A stretch of 64,000 bases of DNA from an uncultured Ignavibacteria bacterium (GTDB lineage Bacteria > Bacteroidota > Ignavibacteria > Kapaibacteriales > UBA2268). Both the position numbers and the translations under genes were made by a program. The notes below the pieces were generated by a model, which worked only from the letters and a program-made list of their open reading frames with translations, searched no databases and had not been told where the DNA came from. The first letter of the stretch is position 1. The number at the start of each line of letters is the position of its first letter. The DNA is taken from assembly GCA_903862655.1 (NCBI GenBank), contig CAIOZA010000027.1, positions 124,001 through 188,000 of the forward strand, written 5' to 3'. Positions 44,486 to 53,592 of the stretch are shown piece by piece.

Positions 44486-44905
44486 ATGTCTAACAAAGAA
44501 AGCAATTATTTGAGAGGATTCGCTGCTGGTGCATTAATCGGTGGTCTTGCTGGTGCATTAACTGCGTTGTTGTTTGCTCCCAAAAGTGGCAAAGAACTTC
44601 GTCAGGATATTTCGGAAAAATCTTCCGAAATATATGATAATGCATCAGAGTATTTTGAAAATATCGAAGGTACTGTAGGAGCGGTTGTATCATCAACAAT
44701 GAATGAAGGTAAAGTTAAAGCTCAGAGTATTGTTGACTCTGCTAGAAGACAAGCTGAAAATATTTTAGAAAATGCCGAAAAGGTTGTGTCTGATGCAAAA
44801 TCAAAAGCATATTCTTTAAAAGATACTGTTGAGAATAAATTAGAGAATTTTAAAGATGCTACAAAAGCTGGTGCAGAAGCCTTCAAAACAGAAATGAAAA
44901 GTTAA
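44486..44905 (+). CDS. YtxH-domain envelope protein
   Basis: 139 residues from the ATG at 44486 (GGAAAAG upstream); the frame continues 6 codons further to a TTG. The N-terminal glycine-rich helix 'GFAAGALIGGLAGALTALLFAPKSGKELR' is split here by function: a membrane or hairpin segment, then 'APKSGKELRQDI', the YtxH signature. The rest is a long amphipathic Ala/Lys/Glu helix with repeated 'AENILENAEKVVSDAKSKA' style heptads, like late-embryogenesis-type stress proteins. It is 27 bp before the DUF948-like gene, and the two commonly occur together. Confidence 0.85.
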   Translation: MSNKESNYLRGFAAGALIGGLAGALTALLFAPKSGKELRQDISEKSSEIYDNASEYFENIEGTVGAVVSSTMNEGKVKAQSIVDSARRQAENILENAEKVVSDAKSKAYSLKDTVENKLENFKDATKAGAEAFKTEMKS

Positions 44906-44932
44906 TTTATTAAATTTTTTTGAGTAATACAC

Positions 44933-45349
44933 ATGGATATTAACACCGTAGCTGTATTGGGTTTAATCTTAGCGGTAATTGTATCGTTATTTCTAATTTT
45001 ATCCCTAAGATCACTAACGAAACTTCTACAGGAATCAACAAATTCAATTACAATCTTAACTAAAGATGTTTCAAAGAACCTTACAACACTTACAAATGAT
45101 TTTACCGAATTAAAGGTTAAAATTTCTGAAACTCTTGATGGAGTTAACATAGCTACAAAACAATTGACAAACACTGCACAGAACTTAGATAATGAAGTAC
45201 AGAAAGCAAACGATATAATTAACACAGTCAGTAGTTTGGTAAATTTAGTTTCACATAAGATATATCCACCATTAAACTATGCTGCAACTTTAGTCAGTGC
45301 ATCTACAAAAGCTGTCAGTACATTTGTTGATTTCTTTACCCGTAAATAG
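44933..45349 (+). CDS. DUF948-like single-pass membrane coiled-coil protein
   Basis: 138 residues: one N-terminal membrane helix (about 6-27, 'VAVLGLILAVIVSLFLILSL'), then a long polar coiled coil (about 30-100) and a hydrophobic tail. This is the layout of DUF948 proteins, which usually sit next to YtxH genes as here. The role is unknown, possibly envelope stress. A hairpin terminator lies 20 bp past the stop. Confidence 0.72.
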   Translation: MDINTVAVLGLILAVIVSLFLILSLRSLTKLLQESTNSITILTKDVSKNLTTLTNDFTELKVKISETLDGVNIATKQLTNTAQNLDNEVQKANDIINTVSSLVNLVSHKIYPPLNYAATLVSASTKAVSTFVDFFTRK

Positions 45350-45366
45350 ATACCAAATACAAAATT

Positions 45367-45402
45367 AAAAAAAAAACCTCAATCATTGTTTGAGGTTTTT
45401 TT
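45367..45402. terminator. Bidirectional terminator
   Basis: CCTCAA/TTGAGG is flanked by a 10-A run on the left and a 7-T run on the right, so the hairpin ends both the DUF948-like gene and the converging DUF6580-like gene. Confidence 0.88.
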
Positions 45403-45437
45403 GTAATTGTATGTAAAGTTATTGAAATGTTAATATT

Positions 45438-45980
45438 CTAGGATAATTGCGGCTTAACAATATATTTTTCAGCTACAAGATAAGCTCCAAAGAAAATTGA
45501 TGTAAAGAACAAGTCACCCATTAGAGAGAAACTAAACATTTCAACAGGTGTATACCTAAAAAATGGTAGACCCATCAAATAGGCCTGGTTTAAACCTGCC
45601 AAATTTAGAGGATATAAACCACTACTTAACCAAAAGGCAAAGTTGGTTAGTAAATAAAATATTAAAGATGCTGAAAGTGAGGTTAACAGGATTCTTGATA
45701 TTTTTATATTCGATTTTAATGACATCCCGAGAAGTACACTTATTGCAAAAGCAAGATATACTGACCAAATTGCACTATAAAAACCAAAAAATAGATCAGT
45801 GATCAGCATTGTAACAATTGGTACAGCGAAAGCAATTCTTTTATCAGAAAAAACGGCTCCACCAAAAATTGCCATTGCCATAATCGGTGTAAAATTAGGG
45901 GGATGTGGAAGAAATCTTGATAATCCGGCAGTTATTATCAAGACGATAGCATAAAAGTAGCGGTTTTTTAAAATATTCAT
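45438..45980 (-). CDS. DUF6580-like integral membrane protein
   Basis: 180 residues with five or six membrane helices. The conserved opening 'GLSRFLPHPPNFTPIMAMAIFGGA' region (about 19-42) followed by 'TDLFFGFYSAIWSVY' is typical of DUF6580, a family of small membrane proteins common in Bacteroidota and Acidobacteria. The fold resembles the S-component of ECF vitamin transporters, but no transport role is shown. It stands alone. Confidence 0.72.
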   Translation of the reverse strand: MNILKNRYFYAIVLIITAGLSRFLPHPPNFTPIMAMAIFGGAVFSDKRIAFAVPIVTMLITDLFFGFYSAIWSVYLAFAISVLLGMSLKSNIKISRILLTSLSASLIFYLLTNFAFWLSSGLYPLNLAGLNQAYLMGLPFFRYTPVEMFSFSLMGDLFFTSIFFGAYLVAEKYIVKPQLS

Positions 45981-46068
45981 TTCGTAACCTATATTTAATT
46001 ATTTTGAAAAATTAGCAATTGTAAGTATTCAATTAATGTTAGTTTACATAATGTAGATTATATTGCAT

Positions 46069-46251
46069 TTATTTATCTGATTGATTTTCAGATTTATCGT
46101 CTGATATTAACAATCTAAGTGCTTTGATGAATTCAGGATCATTGTTGTTAATTTTCTGAATAAGCTTCGATTTAATTTCTTCTAACATGATTTTTTTTAA
46201 TCTTAAATCATTTGCATCATCTCTACTTAGAAATTTACCTTCTTCCATCAT
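46069..46251 (-). CDS. Small helical protein downstream of pyrC, unknown
   Basis: 60 residues from the ATG at 46251, which lies 2 bases past the pyrC stop; a GTG at 46266 would overlap pyrC. It is highly charged and helical ('MMEEGKFLSRDDANDLRLKK'), ends in a polar tail, and has no membrane helix. Clean spacing after pyrC suggests a real cotranscribed small gene, but no family is recognised and no ribosome site is seen. Confidence 0.45.
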   Translation of the reverse strand: MMEEGKFLSRDDANDLRLKKIMLEEIKSKLIQKINNNDPEFIKALRLLISDDKSENQSDK

Positions 46252-46253
46252 CT

Positions 46254-47537
46254 TTATAATTGACACTTATGGATTTTATTATTGTTTATCACATAAACTG
46301 GCTTACCTGTTAATTCAAAGTTATGGAACGGAGTGTTCTTTGATTTCGATTTAAACTCTGACTTGTCTACAGTCCATTTTGCGTACGGATTAAAAATCGT
46401 AATATTCGCAATTTCACCAACTTTAAAGTTGATTTCTTTCAATTTAAGTATTTTTCTTGGGTTAACAGACATCTTTTCAACTAACAGCTCTAAAGTTAAA
46501 TTTCCGGACTTTACTAGATAATTAAGTGATAACCCAACAGCTGTTTCTAAGCCAATAATGCCGTTTGGAGCTTTATCGAATTCAACATGTTTCTCATGTA
46601 ATGAATGTGGTGCATGATCTGTTGCAATACAATCGATAGTTCCATCTACTAATCCTTCAATAAGGGCATCTATATCATCCTGAGTTCTTAATGGTGGATT
46701 CATCTTATGTCTTGTATCGTAATTTGTAAGAACTTCATCAGATAAAACAAAATGATGTGGGGTTACTTCACATGTGATCTTTTGCCCACGTTTCTTTGCT
46801 TCCTTTATGATATTTACAGCTCCTTTTGTGCTAATGTGGGATACATGATATTTCATGTTACCACAATAATCAGCTAACTTAATATCACGATCAATTATTA
46901 TTTCTTCTGCTATATGAGGATATCCTTTTAAGCCTAATTTTCCTGAAATTACTCCCTCATTAGCTGAAAAATTTTCAGTTAAAGAGTGATCTTCGCAATG
47001 TTGCGAAATTAGTAAATCTTTAGTTCCAGCATATTCGAATGCTCTTCTCATAACATCTGAGCTCATGACACAATCGCCATCATCAGTAAACATTCTAACA
47101 CCATATTCATTCAATTCGAACATAGGAGAAATAGCTTTACCATGTCTCCCCTGTGTTAAAGTACCCGATACCTCAATATCAACCAAATGATTCTTAGCTT
47201 TATTTCTAATGAATTCAACGACCTGTGGGTTATCAATTGGAGGATTAGTGTTGGGCATACATAATACTCCAGTAAAACCACCATTCGCAGCTGAATTTGC
47301 TCCTGATTCTATATCCTCTTTGTACTCATACCCTGGTTCTCTAAAATGAACGTGCATATCAAAAAAGCCTGGAGAGCAGACTAAATCATCAGATAAGACA
47401 GTTTCAGTTTCTTGTTCAATACTAGCTTCTTCTTTGCCAATATATGCGATTAGACCATCTTTAACCCAAATATTGAGTTTTTCATTCAAATTATTATAAG
47501 GATTAATTACGAGAATTCCTCTAAAATAAATATTCAT
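46254..47537 (-). CDS. pyrC: Dihydroorotase PyrC (type I)
   Basis: PyrC closes carbamoyl-aspartate to dihydroorotate in pyrimidine synthesis. 427 residues from the ATG at 47537, with GGAG 5 bases upstream. Zinc ligands are visible in 'DMHVHFREPG', with 'ISQHCED', 'YHVSHISTKGAV' and 'CIATDHAPHS'. This is the class I type close to allantoinase; the 'HFREPG' motif and 'MPNTNPPID' favour dihydroorotase. A small unknown ORF follows. Confidence 0.93.
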   Translation of the reverse strand: MNIYFRGILVINPYNNLNEKLNIWVKDGLIAYIGKEEASIEQETETVLSDDLVCSPGFFDMHVHFREPGYEYKEDIESGANSAANGGFTGVLCMPNTNPPIDNPQVVEFIRNKAKNHLVDIEVSGTLTQGRHGKAISPMFELNEYGVRMFTDDGDCVMSSDVMRRAFEYAGTKDLLISQHCEDHSLTENFSANEGVISGKLGLKGYPHIAEEIIIDRDIKLADYCGNMKYHVSHISTKGAVNIIKEAKKRGQKITCEVTPHHFVLSDEVLTNYDTRHKMNPPLRTQDDIDALIEGLVDGTIDCIATDHAPHSLHEKHVEFDKAPNGIIGLETAVGLSLNYLVKSGNLTLELLVEKMSVNPRKILKLKEINFKVGEIANITIFNPYAKWTVDKSEFKSKSKNTPFHNFELTGKPVYVINNNKIHKCQL

Positions 47538-47639
47538 TCTTGCTCCAGCTAACAAATTCAATGTGATACATTTAAAAAAATACAAATTAGTAAAAAGAAA
47601 TAAATAATAATCTACAAGAAAAAAAAAGAAATTAATTTT

Positions 47640-48206
47640 TTAAGTATGATTACATTCAGTATGCCTAAAACAATCAATCAGATGATCATTGACCATGCCT
47701 GATGCTTGCATGAACGCATAACATATAGTAGATCCTACAAATTTAAATCCACGTTTTAAAAGATCCTTACTCATCAAATCTGATATTTCAGTCTTTGCTG
47801 GTATCTGTTTCGCTTCAGTAAATTTATTTACGATAGTTTTTCCAAAAGAAAATTGCCATATATACTGATCGAAAGTTCCGAATTCCTTCTGGATATCAAG
47901 AAACGCTTTAGCGTTTTGGATTGTAGCGTTAATTTTTAGTTTGTTTCTAATAATTCCACTATTATTCATAAGTGATGTAATTTTATTTTCATCATATATT
48001 GAAATTATTTGAGCATCAAAGTTTTCTAAGGCTATTTTAAAATTTGCTCTTTTATTCAGTATTGTCGACCAACTTAAACCTGCTTGAAAGGCGTCAAGAA
48101 TAATGAATTCAAAAAGCTTTCTATCATCATGAAGAGGTGTTCCCCACTCTTCATCGTGATATTTAATCATTAGTTCATTATTTCCTGGCCATGAACATCT
48201 ATTCAT
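47640..48206 (-). CDS. tag: DNA-3-methyladenine glycosylase I (Tag)
   Basis: Tag removes 3-methyladenine from alkylated DNA. 188 residues from the ATG at 48206, with AAAGGTG upstream; the start overlaps the end of the thioredoxin-fold gene by 8 bp. The zinc site of the family is complete: C4 ('NRCSWPG'), His in 'YHDEEWG', and the C-terminal 'DHLIDC'. The residue equivalent to the catalytic Glu of E. coli Tag ('LEGQQAGLSW') is Asp here ('LDAFQAGLSW'), which retains the carboxylate. Confidence 0.92.
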   Translation of the reverse strand: MNRCSWPGNNELMIKYHDEEWGTPLHDDRKLFEFIILDAFQAGLSWSTILNKRANFKIALENFDAQIISIYDENKITSLMNNSGIIRNKLKINATIQNAKAFLDIQKEFGTFDQYIWQFSFGKTIVNKFTEAKQIPAKTEISDLMSKDLLKRGFKFVGSTICYAFMQASGMVNDHLIDCFRHTECNHT

Positions 48207-50088
48207 CTGTTTCACCTTTAAGAAAGTCAATTCTCTCAATTATTTCATCAATTCTATTTTCCTGTGGACTGAGTCCATTGAATCTGTAAGCTACATTGCC
48301 TTCCCTATCAATTATCATTAGAGTTGGCATACCAGTTACTGTATAATTTATATATGCTTCATTTAAATAATCGGTATAAATTGGAATATTCAATTTGTTT
48401 TTATTAACAAAATCTGTAATTGTATTCTTCTCAAGATTTTTCTGGAGAAGAATTATTGGATATATGAGTACATCGCTGCTGCTCTGATAATGAGTATATA
48501 AACTCTCAAGTTTGGAAATATAGTCGACGCAAGGATCACAATCAAAGTTCCAAAAGTAAAGAACCAGAATTCTTCCCTGGAAAACTGACAATTGTACGTT
48601 AACATCATTATATGTAGAAATTGATGGGAATTTCAATTTATCACTACATCTTTCAAAATTAAGTTGGTCTATTTTTCTGGCAAATGCTAAATTATCCAAA
48701 TTTGATTTATAGTCAGAAAAGGCTTGTAGGGAAAATAATTTAGAATGAACGACACTATTAAGGCTATCATTATAAGATATATTAATATCATGTACATAAC
48801 AATATTCATTTAATATTAAATAATCACTATAATTAGCATTTAAATAAAATAGATCAGAAATAGTCTTCAGTAAAGTGTTGTTAATAGATCTTAGATTATA
48901 ATCTTTATAGATATGATAAATAATAGTGTTATCTAATGTGATGCGATATTTTAAGTATAATATGTCAAGTATCATATTATTAATATTGTTAATGGCATCA
49001 ATTGAAGAATTTAAAGATTGGTTGATAACCAATTTAATATTTAATTTTGATATTGCAGAATCAATGAATGCCAATGCCTCACTTTTCTTCTCAGAATCTG
49101 ATAATGATAATTCAAATGAATTGTTAAAAGTCAGGTTCTCAGCAAATTGGTAGAGTACCTCTGGTGGTGTTGCGGGTAAATTTAATAATGCATGGATTTC
49201 TGGGTATTTCTTTGTTTGCAAATAAGATTTAATCAAAGCAAGATATACACGTTCATTATATTCTGAAGCAGGATGCTTACGTAAAAAGGATAAAGATTTA
49301 TCAACAAAACTATCAAATTTTTCTATTTTAGATAATGTTTCAAAATCATGATCTTCCGCTAATTTTGAATTAGGGAAATCTTTAGCAAATTTTAACTCAA
49401 TGTCAAGAGCCTTTTCCTTGTTGCCAAGAGTTCTTAGTGCTTTGCTAATTGCCGTAATATCATCTTCAGATTGATAATTAATATTAGTTGAACTAATTAT
49501 TCTTTTCAATCTGTCGTCGTATTCAGTCTTCTGAATTTTAAAGGTTTCATACTGAAGAGATAATAAGGCAATCTTAACTTTAATATTATCAGGATAAAAG
49601 GTCAGTTCTTTTTCAAGATTAGAAATGGCTTTTTCAAAAGAAGGATTGCGGCTGCAGTTTTTAGGAAAGCTTCCTAGATAGGAGAATCCAGATTTAAAAT
49701 ATCCTCCTTGTTTGACCATTTTTGAATCATTGTAAACCAAGAAATCCCAATATTCTCCTTCTTTTGTATCAAAATCATACCGATCACCAACTTTAATTAA
49801 GCCAAATAATGTATTCTTAGGAATAACGAAGCTACCTTTTAAAGTATCTTTAGCATATTTTTTAAGTGTTATGTTTGCTAATTCAGGTACATTTGAGTTT
49901 TTATTAAACAAATATAGAAACGCAAAAAGACTGTCACTTTGCTTGAACATGGTCTTAAGTGAATAAGTAAAAAATAAAGTATCGTTCTCAATTGGCTTTA
50001 CTTTATTAAACTTTAGTTCGTTTGCTTCAAGTGAAATAGTCAATATAATTAATAGAATTAGCGTGGAAAAGCTATATATCTTTTTCAT
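48199..50088 (-). CDS. Exported thioredoxin-fold (TlpA-like) protein with helical-repeat N-terminal region
   Basis: 629 residues with a signal peptide (about 1-22). A long helical region with TPR-like repeats (about 150-330) leads to a C-terminal thioredoxin/TlpA domain (about 490-629). The active site is 'CDPC' in 'WNFDCDPCVDY', and the cis-proline loop is 'VTGMPTLMIIDREG'. It is probably a periplasmic or outer-membrane thiol-disulfide oxidoreductase of the kind common in Bacteroidota. It overlaps tag by 8 bp. The start has AGGA 9 bases upstream. Confidence 0.82.
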   Translation of the reverse strand: MKKIYSFSTLILLIILTISLEANELKFNKVKPIENDTLFFTYSLKTMFKQSDSLFAFLYLFNKNSNVPELANITLKKYAKDTLKGSFVIPKNTLFGLIKVGDRYDFDTKEGEYWDFLVYNDSKMVKQGGYFKSGFSYLGSFPKNCSRNPSFEKAISNLEKELTFYPDNIKVKIALLSLQYETFKIQKTEYDDRLKRIISSTNINYQSEDDITAISKALRTLGNKEKALDIELKFAKDFPNSKLAEDHDFETLSKIEKFDSFVDKSLSFLRKHPASEYNERVYLALIKSYLQTKKYPEIHALLNLPATPPEVLYQFAENLTFNNSFELSLSDSEKKSEALAFIDSAISKLNIKLVINQSLNSSIDAINNINNMILDILYLKYRITLDNTIIYHIYKDYNLRSINNTLLKTISDLFYLNANYSDYLILNEYCYVHDINISYNDSLNSVVHSKLFSLQAFSDYKSNLDNLAFARKIDQLNFERCSDKLKFPSISTYNDVNVQLSVFQGRILVLYFWNFDCDPCVDYISKLESLYTHYQSSSDVLIYPIILLQKNLEKNTITDFVNKNKLNIPIYTDYLNEAYINYTVTGMPTLMIIDREGNVAYRFNGLSPQENRIDEIIERIDFLKGETDE

Positions 50089-50116
50089 GTTTAAAATCCT
50101 ATATTTAACATAATTT

Positions 50117-50968
50117 TCAAAATCTTTTTTTAATTTTATTGTTTTTAAGTTCTTCTTTAATTAATTCGAAAGCTTCGTCAGATGAATTTACGAACTTAAA
50201 TAAACTCATGTCTTCTTTACTAATCATGCCCATTTCAATAAGGTAATCAAAATTGATAATCTTATTCCACCAATCTTGACCATAAAGAACAATAACCTTA
50301 GGTTTACTCATCTTTCCAGTTTGCCGCAAAGTAAGAATTTCCATCAGTTCATCAATCGTTCCGAATCCTCCAGGAAAAACAACCATTATCTGAGCTAAGT
50401 AAACCAGCCAAAATTTCCTCATGAAAAAATAATGAAACTCAAAATTCAATTCTTTGTGGATATAAGGATTTGGATGTTGTTCAAATGGTAAACTAATATT
50501 TAATCCAATTGATGAGCCTCCGGCTTCAAAAGACCCCCTATTGGCCGCTTCCATTATCCCAGGACCACCACCGGTGGATATATGAATCTGATCTTGCTTA
50601 GGAACTGAATTAGACCATTCGGTTAGTCTATATGCCAAAACACGAGCATCCTCATAATATTGGGATAACTTCAATTTATTTTGCGATATCCTTAGTTCTA
50701 CATTAAGTTCATCAATTTCAGAATTTGTATTTGTTTGAGTTAGCTTTTCATTTAGAATACTAATTTTTTCTAATAAAAGTGCTTCCGGATGAATTCTGGC
50801 AGAGCCAAAGAAAATTACAGTCCGTTTTATACCAAAAGCCTTTAATTTTTGTTCAGGATATAGATATTCGGATATCAATCGAATTATTCTACCCTCACTG
50901 CTATGAATGAAGTTCTTATTATCGTAGGCTTTAAAAGTTGATTTGTTATATTTATTTATCTGATCCAT
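50117..50968 (-). CDS. LOG-family protein (TIGR00730, cytokinin-riboside monophosphate phosphoribohydrolase-like)
   Basis: 283 residues with the Rossmann-like lysine-decarboxylase-type fold. 'STGGGPGIMEAANRG' and 'PGGFGTIDELMEIL' are the two signature motifs; the Glu and Arg of 'MRKF' and the E of 'IDE' form the active site in LOG enzymes. Members cleave nucleotide monophosphates at the N-glycosidic bond. This long form, with an N-terminal helical extension containing 'RTVIFFGSARIHPEALL', is common in bacteria. It starts 2 bp after the ABC exporter gene. Confidence 0.87.
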   Translation of the reverse strand: MDQINKYNKSTFKAYDNKNFIHSSEGRIIRLISEYLYPEQKLKAFGIKRTVIFFGSARIHPEALLLEKISILNEKLTQTNTNSEIDELNVELRISQNKLKLSQYYEDARVLAYRLTEWSNSVPKQDQIHISTGGGPGIMEAANRGSFEAGGSSIGLNISLPFEQHPNPYIHKELNFEFHYFFMRKFWLVYLAQIMVVFPGGFGTIDELMEILTLRQTGKMSKPKVIVLYGQDWWNKIINFDYLIEMGMISKEDMSLFKFVNSSDEAFELIKEELKNNKIKKRF

Positions 50969-50970
50969 AT

Positions 50971-52743
50971 TTAATTATTTAAATTTTGAAACTGTAATTG
51001 ATATAATTTGGAATAAATTCCACCATTTTCCAAAAGTTCTTTATGGGTTCCTATTTCTCTTACCTGTCCGTGATGCAAAACTAAAATTTTATTAGCTCTC
51101 TTGATAGTTGAAAGTCTATGGGCTATTATTATGGAAGTTTTATCTTTTAATAAGTTTTGAAGTGATGATTCAATTAATCTTTCTGTTTCAGTATCAATAT
51201 TTGAAGTTGCTTCATCTAATATCAAAATATCTGGTTTATTAAAATAAGCTCTAGCAAAAGAAATTAATTGTCTTTGGCCAGAAGATAAGGTTGAACCACG
51301 TTCCATCACCTCGTTATCATATTGATCGGGTAAACCTTCAATAAATGAATCAGCACCAACAGCTAAAGCTGATTTACGAATATCATCATTGTTAAAGTCT
51401 TTCCCTAGATGTATATTATCAGATACAGACCTTGAGAAAAGAAATACGTCCTGCATAACCAAAGAAATTTGACTTCTTAATTCTGTTAAATTAATGGATC
51501 TTATATCCCTGCCATCTATAAGAATTTGTCCAGAGTCATAATCATAAAATCTTAACAGTAGATTAATCAATGTTGACTTCCCAGAACCGGTAGCTCCAAC
51601 AATAGCTACAGTTTCGCCTTTTTGTACAAAGAAATTAATATTTTTTAGAACTTCCTTTTCTCCATCATAACTAAAGCTAACATCTTTAAATTCTATACCA
51701 GATTTTAATCCAAGAAAATCTGATGGTTGTTCTTGTTGAGGAGTGATGTCATCAGTATCAAGAAGATCGAAGATTTTTTCGGCAGCAGCCATAGCACTTT
51801 GAAGCGTAGTATATTTTTCTGTCAAATCCCTGATTGGTCTAAAGAACATTTCAGTGTATTGAAGAAAAGCGATAAGAGTACCTATTGTCATTAATCCTGA
51901 AAGGATGTTACCAGCTGTATACCAAATAACAATACCTAGTGAAATTGTGCTTATTATTTCAATTATTGGAAAGAAAGAGGCATAATAAAATACTGTGCGA
52001 ACCCATAAAACTCTATTTTCACTATTTATAGAATCGAATTCATTCGACTTATCACTCTCTCTATTAAATAATTTTATAATCGATATTCCGCTCAGATACT
52101 CGTTAAGAAAAGAATTCATCTTTGCTACATTTAATCTGATGCCTCTAAAGATTGATCTAACTTTTTTCCTGAATATTGAGGTAGATAAAATAAGTAAAGG
52201 AAGAATTGATAATGTTATAAGACTTAGTTGCCAATTAATAAAAAACATAAATCCTACAATCCATACAATAAGAAGACAATCAGCTATTATCATCACAACA
52301 CCTGATGAAAACATCTCATTCAAGCCTTCAATATCATTAGTAACTCTAGTAACTAACCGTCCAACCGGATTTTTATCTAAAAATCTGAAATTTAATTTTT
52401 CGATATGATCAAATAAGTTCAATCTTATATCTAGCAGAACTTTCTGGCCTACCCATTGCATAAGGTATGTCATTAAAAATTGCATTATTCCATGGAAAAG
52501 AATTGTCCCTGTTATTAGAACAATAATCTCAACTAATCCAGAAAGGTTAGAAGTTGCAATATATTTGTCAATTGCTATTCTGGTTAGATAAGGTCTTAAA
52601 GGTCCAAGCGCTGAAGTTAAAATTGTTATAAATAAAGCGAAAATTACATATTTCCTATATGGTTTCAGAAATACAAATAGTCTTTTAATTAGCTTCCAAT
52701 CTAAAGCTTTAATTTCATCATCTTTTTGTTGTTGATTTATCAT
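50971..52743 (-). CDS. ABC exporter, fused membrane-ATPase (MsbA/MdlB type)
   Basis: 590 residues. Six membrane helices span about 25-330, with 'RVTNDIEGLNEMFSSGVV' as the family's coupling region. The ATPase (about 355-590) has Walker A 'GATGSGKSTLI', Q-loop 'SLVMQDVFLFSRS', signature 'LSSGQRQLISFARA' and Walker B 'ILILDEATSNID', so it is a complete half-transporter that works as a homodimer. The substrate is unknown (lipid, drug or peptide). It lies 3 bp behind the SDR gene and 2 bp before the LOG gene. Confidence 0.92.
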   Translation of the reverse strand: MINQQQKDDEIKALDWKLIKRLFVFLKPYRKYVIFALFITILTSALGPLRPYLTRIAIDKYIATSNLSGLVEIIVLITGTILFHGIMQFLMTYLMQWVGQKVLLDIRLNLFDHIEKLNFRFLDKNPVGRLVTRVTNDIEGLNEMFSSGVVMIIADCLLIVWIVGFMFFINWQLSLITLSILPLLILSTSIFRKKVRSIFRGIRLNVAKMNSFLNEYLSGISIIKLFNRESDKSNEFDSINSENRVLWVRTVFYYASFFPIIEIISTISLGIVIWYTAGNILSGLMTIGTLIAFLQYTEMFFRPIRDLTEKYTTLQSAMAAAEKIFDLLDTDDITPQQEQPSDFLGLKSGIEFKDVSFSYDGEKEVLKNINFFVQKGETVAIVGATGSGKSTLINLLLRFYDYDSGQILIDGRDIRSINLTELRSQISLVMQDVFLFSRSVSDNIHLGKDFNNDDIRKSALAVGADSFIEGLPDQYDNEVMERGSTLSSGQRQLISFARAYFNKPDILILDEATSNIDTETERLIESSLQNLLKDKTSIIIAHRLSTIKRANKILVLHHGQVREIGTHKELLENGGIYSKLYQLQFQNLNN

Positions 52744-52746
52744 TTA

Positions 52747-53469
52747 TTACCTGGCTAAATGGTATCCGCCATCAATTATCAAATCTTGACCCGTTATATA
52801 CTTTGATGCGGTTGAAAAAAAATAAATACCATCGAAAATATCATCTACGTAGGCTGATCTTCCCATAGGAATCCTGTCATTTGGTAAAGACCAAGTTTCG
52901 TCCGGTCCTTTTTCTTCTAGTTGTATTTCTCCGGGGCAAATGCAATTAACGGAAATCTTCGGTGCTAATTCGCGAGCTAAAGCTCTTGTCAATTGAATTA
53001 CCCCAGCTTTCGAAACATTATAAGGTATTCTGCCTTTCCAAATCTCATGGCCACCTAGAGAGCCAATATTGACTATTCTACCGCTCTCCTTAACAAATGT
53101 TGAATAGACTTTGGAAGTATAGAATTGTGAAGATAAATTACTATCAATTACGTGCTTCCATAGTGAATCATCAATCTCATTAATTTTTTTTATAGTCGGA
53201 TATACGCCTGCATTATTGATCATAACATCAGGAACACCAAAATTTTGAAAACAATTTTCGAAACCAGTTTGAATTTCATTTAAATTGGTCACATCACATT
53301 TAAACTTGATAACTTTGATATCAAAGTCCTTCAATTCAATTAATGTATTTTCGGATTCAGCAGCTGAATTATTATAACAAAAGGCAACATTCCAACCTTT
53401 TTTAGCAAATTCTATGCATAATCCGTGACCTAATCTTTTGGCACCTCCAGTTATAAGAACAGATGGCAT
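52747..53469 (-). CDS. Short-chain dehydrogenase/reductase
   Basis: 240 residues, classical SDR. The cofactor loop is 'LITGGAKRLGHGL', 'NNAGVYPTI' is the core Asn motif, and the active site is Ser in 'NIGSLGGHE' with 'YNVSKAG' (YxxxK). It ends 'SKYITGQDLIIDGGYHLA'. The 'GGAKRLG' loop is like that of pteridine/dihydromonapterin reductases (FolM/PTR1) and 3-oxoacyl-ACP reductase relatives. The substrate is not certain. It is the first gene of the SDR-ABC-LOG run. Confidence 0.88.
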   Translation of the reverse strand: MPSVLITGGAKRLGHGLCIEFAKKGWNVAFCYNNSAAESENTLIELKDFDIKVIKFKCDVTNLNEIQTGFENCFQNFGVPDVMINNAGVYPTIKKINEIDDSLWKHVIDSNLSSQFYTSKVYSTFVKESGRIVNIGSLGGHEIWKGRIPYNVSKAGVIQLTRALARELAPKISVNCICPGEIQLEEKGPDETWSLPNDRIPMGRSAYVDDIFDGIYFFSTASKYITGQDLIIDGGYHLAR

Positions 53470-53592
53470 TTATTTTAACAAGTTTTAGTTAGTAATTTCG
53501 TTAATTAAATAATAATTGATAATTCATATATCAGAACAGAAAAACGGTGATAAATGAATAAAATTGAAATAAGCAGAAAAATAAATTAAAAA

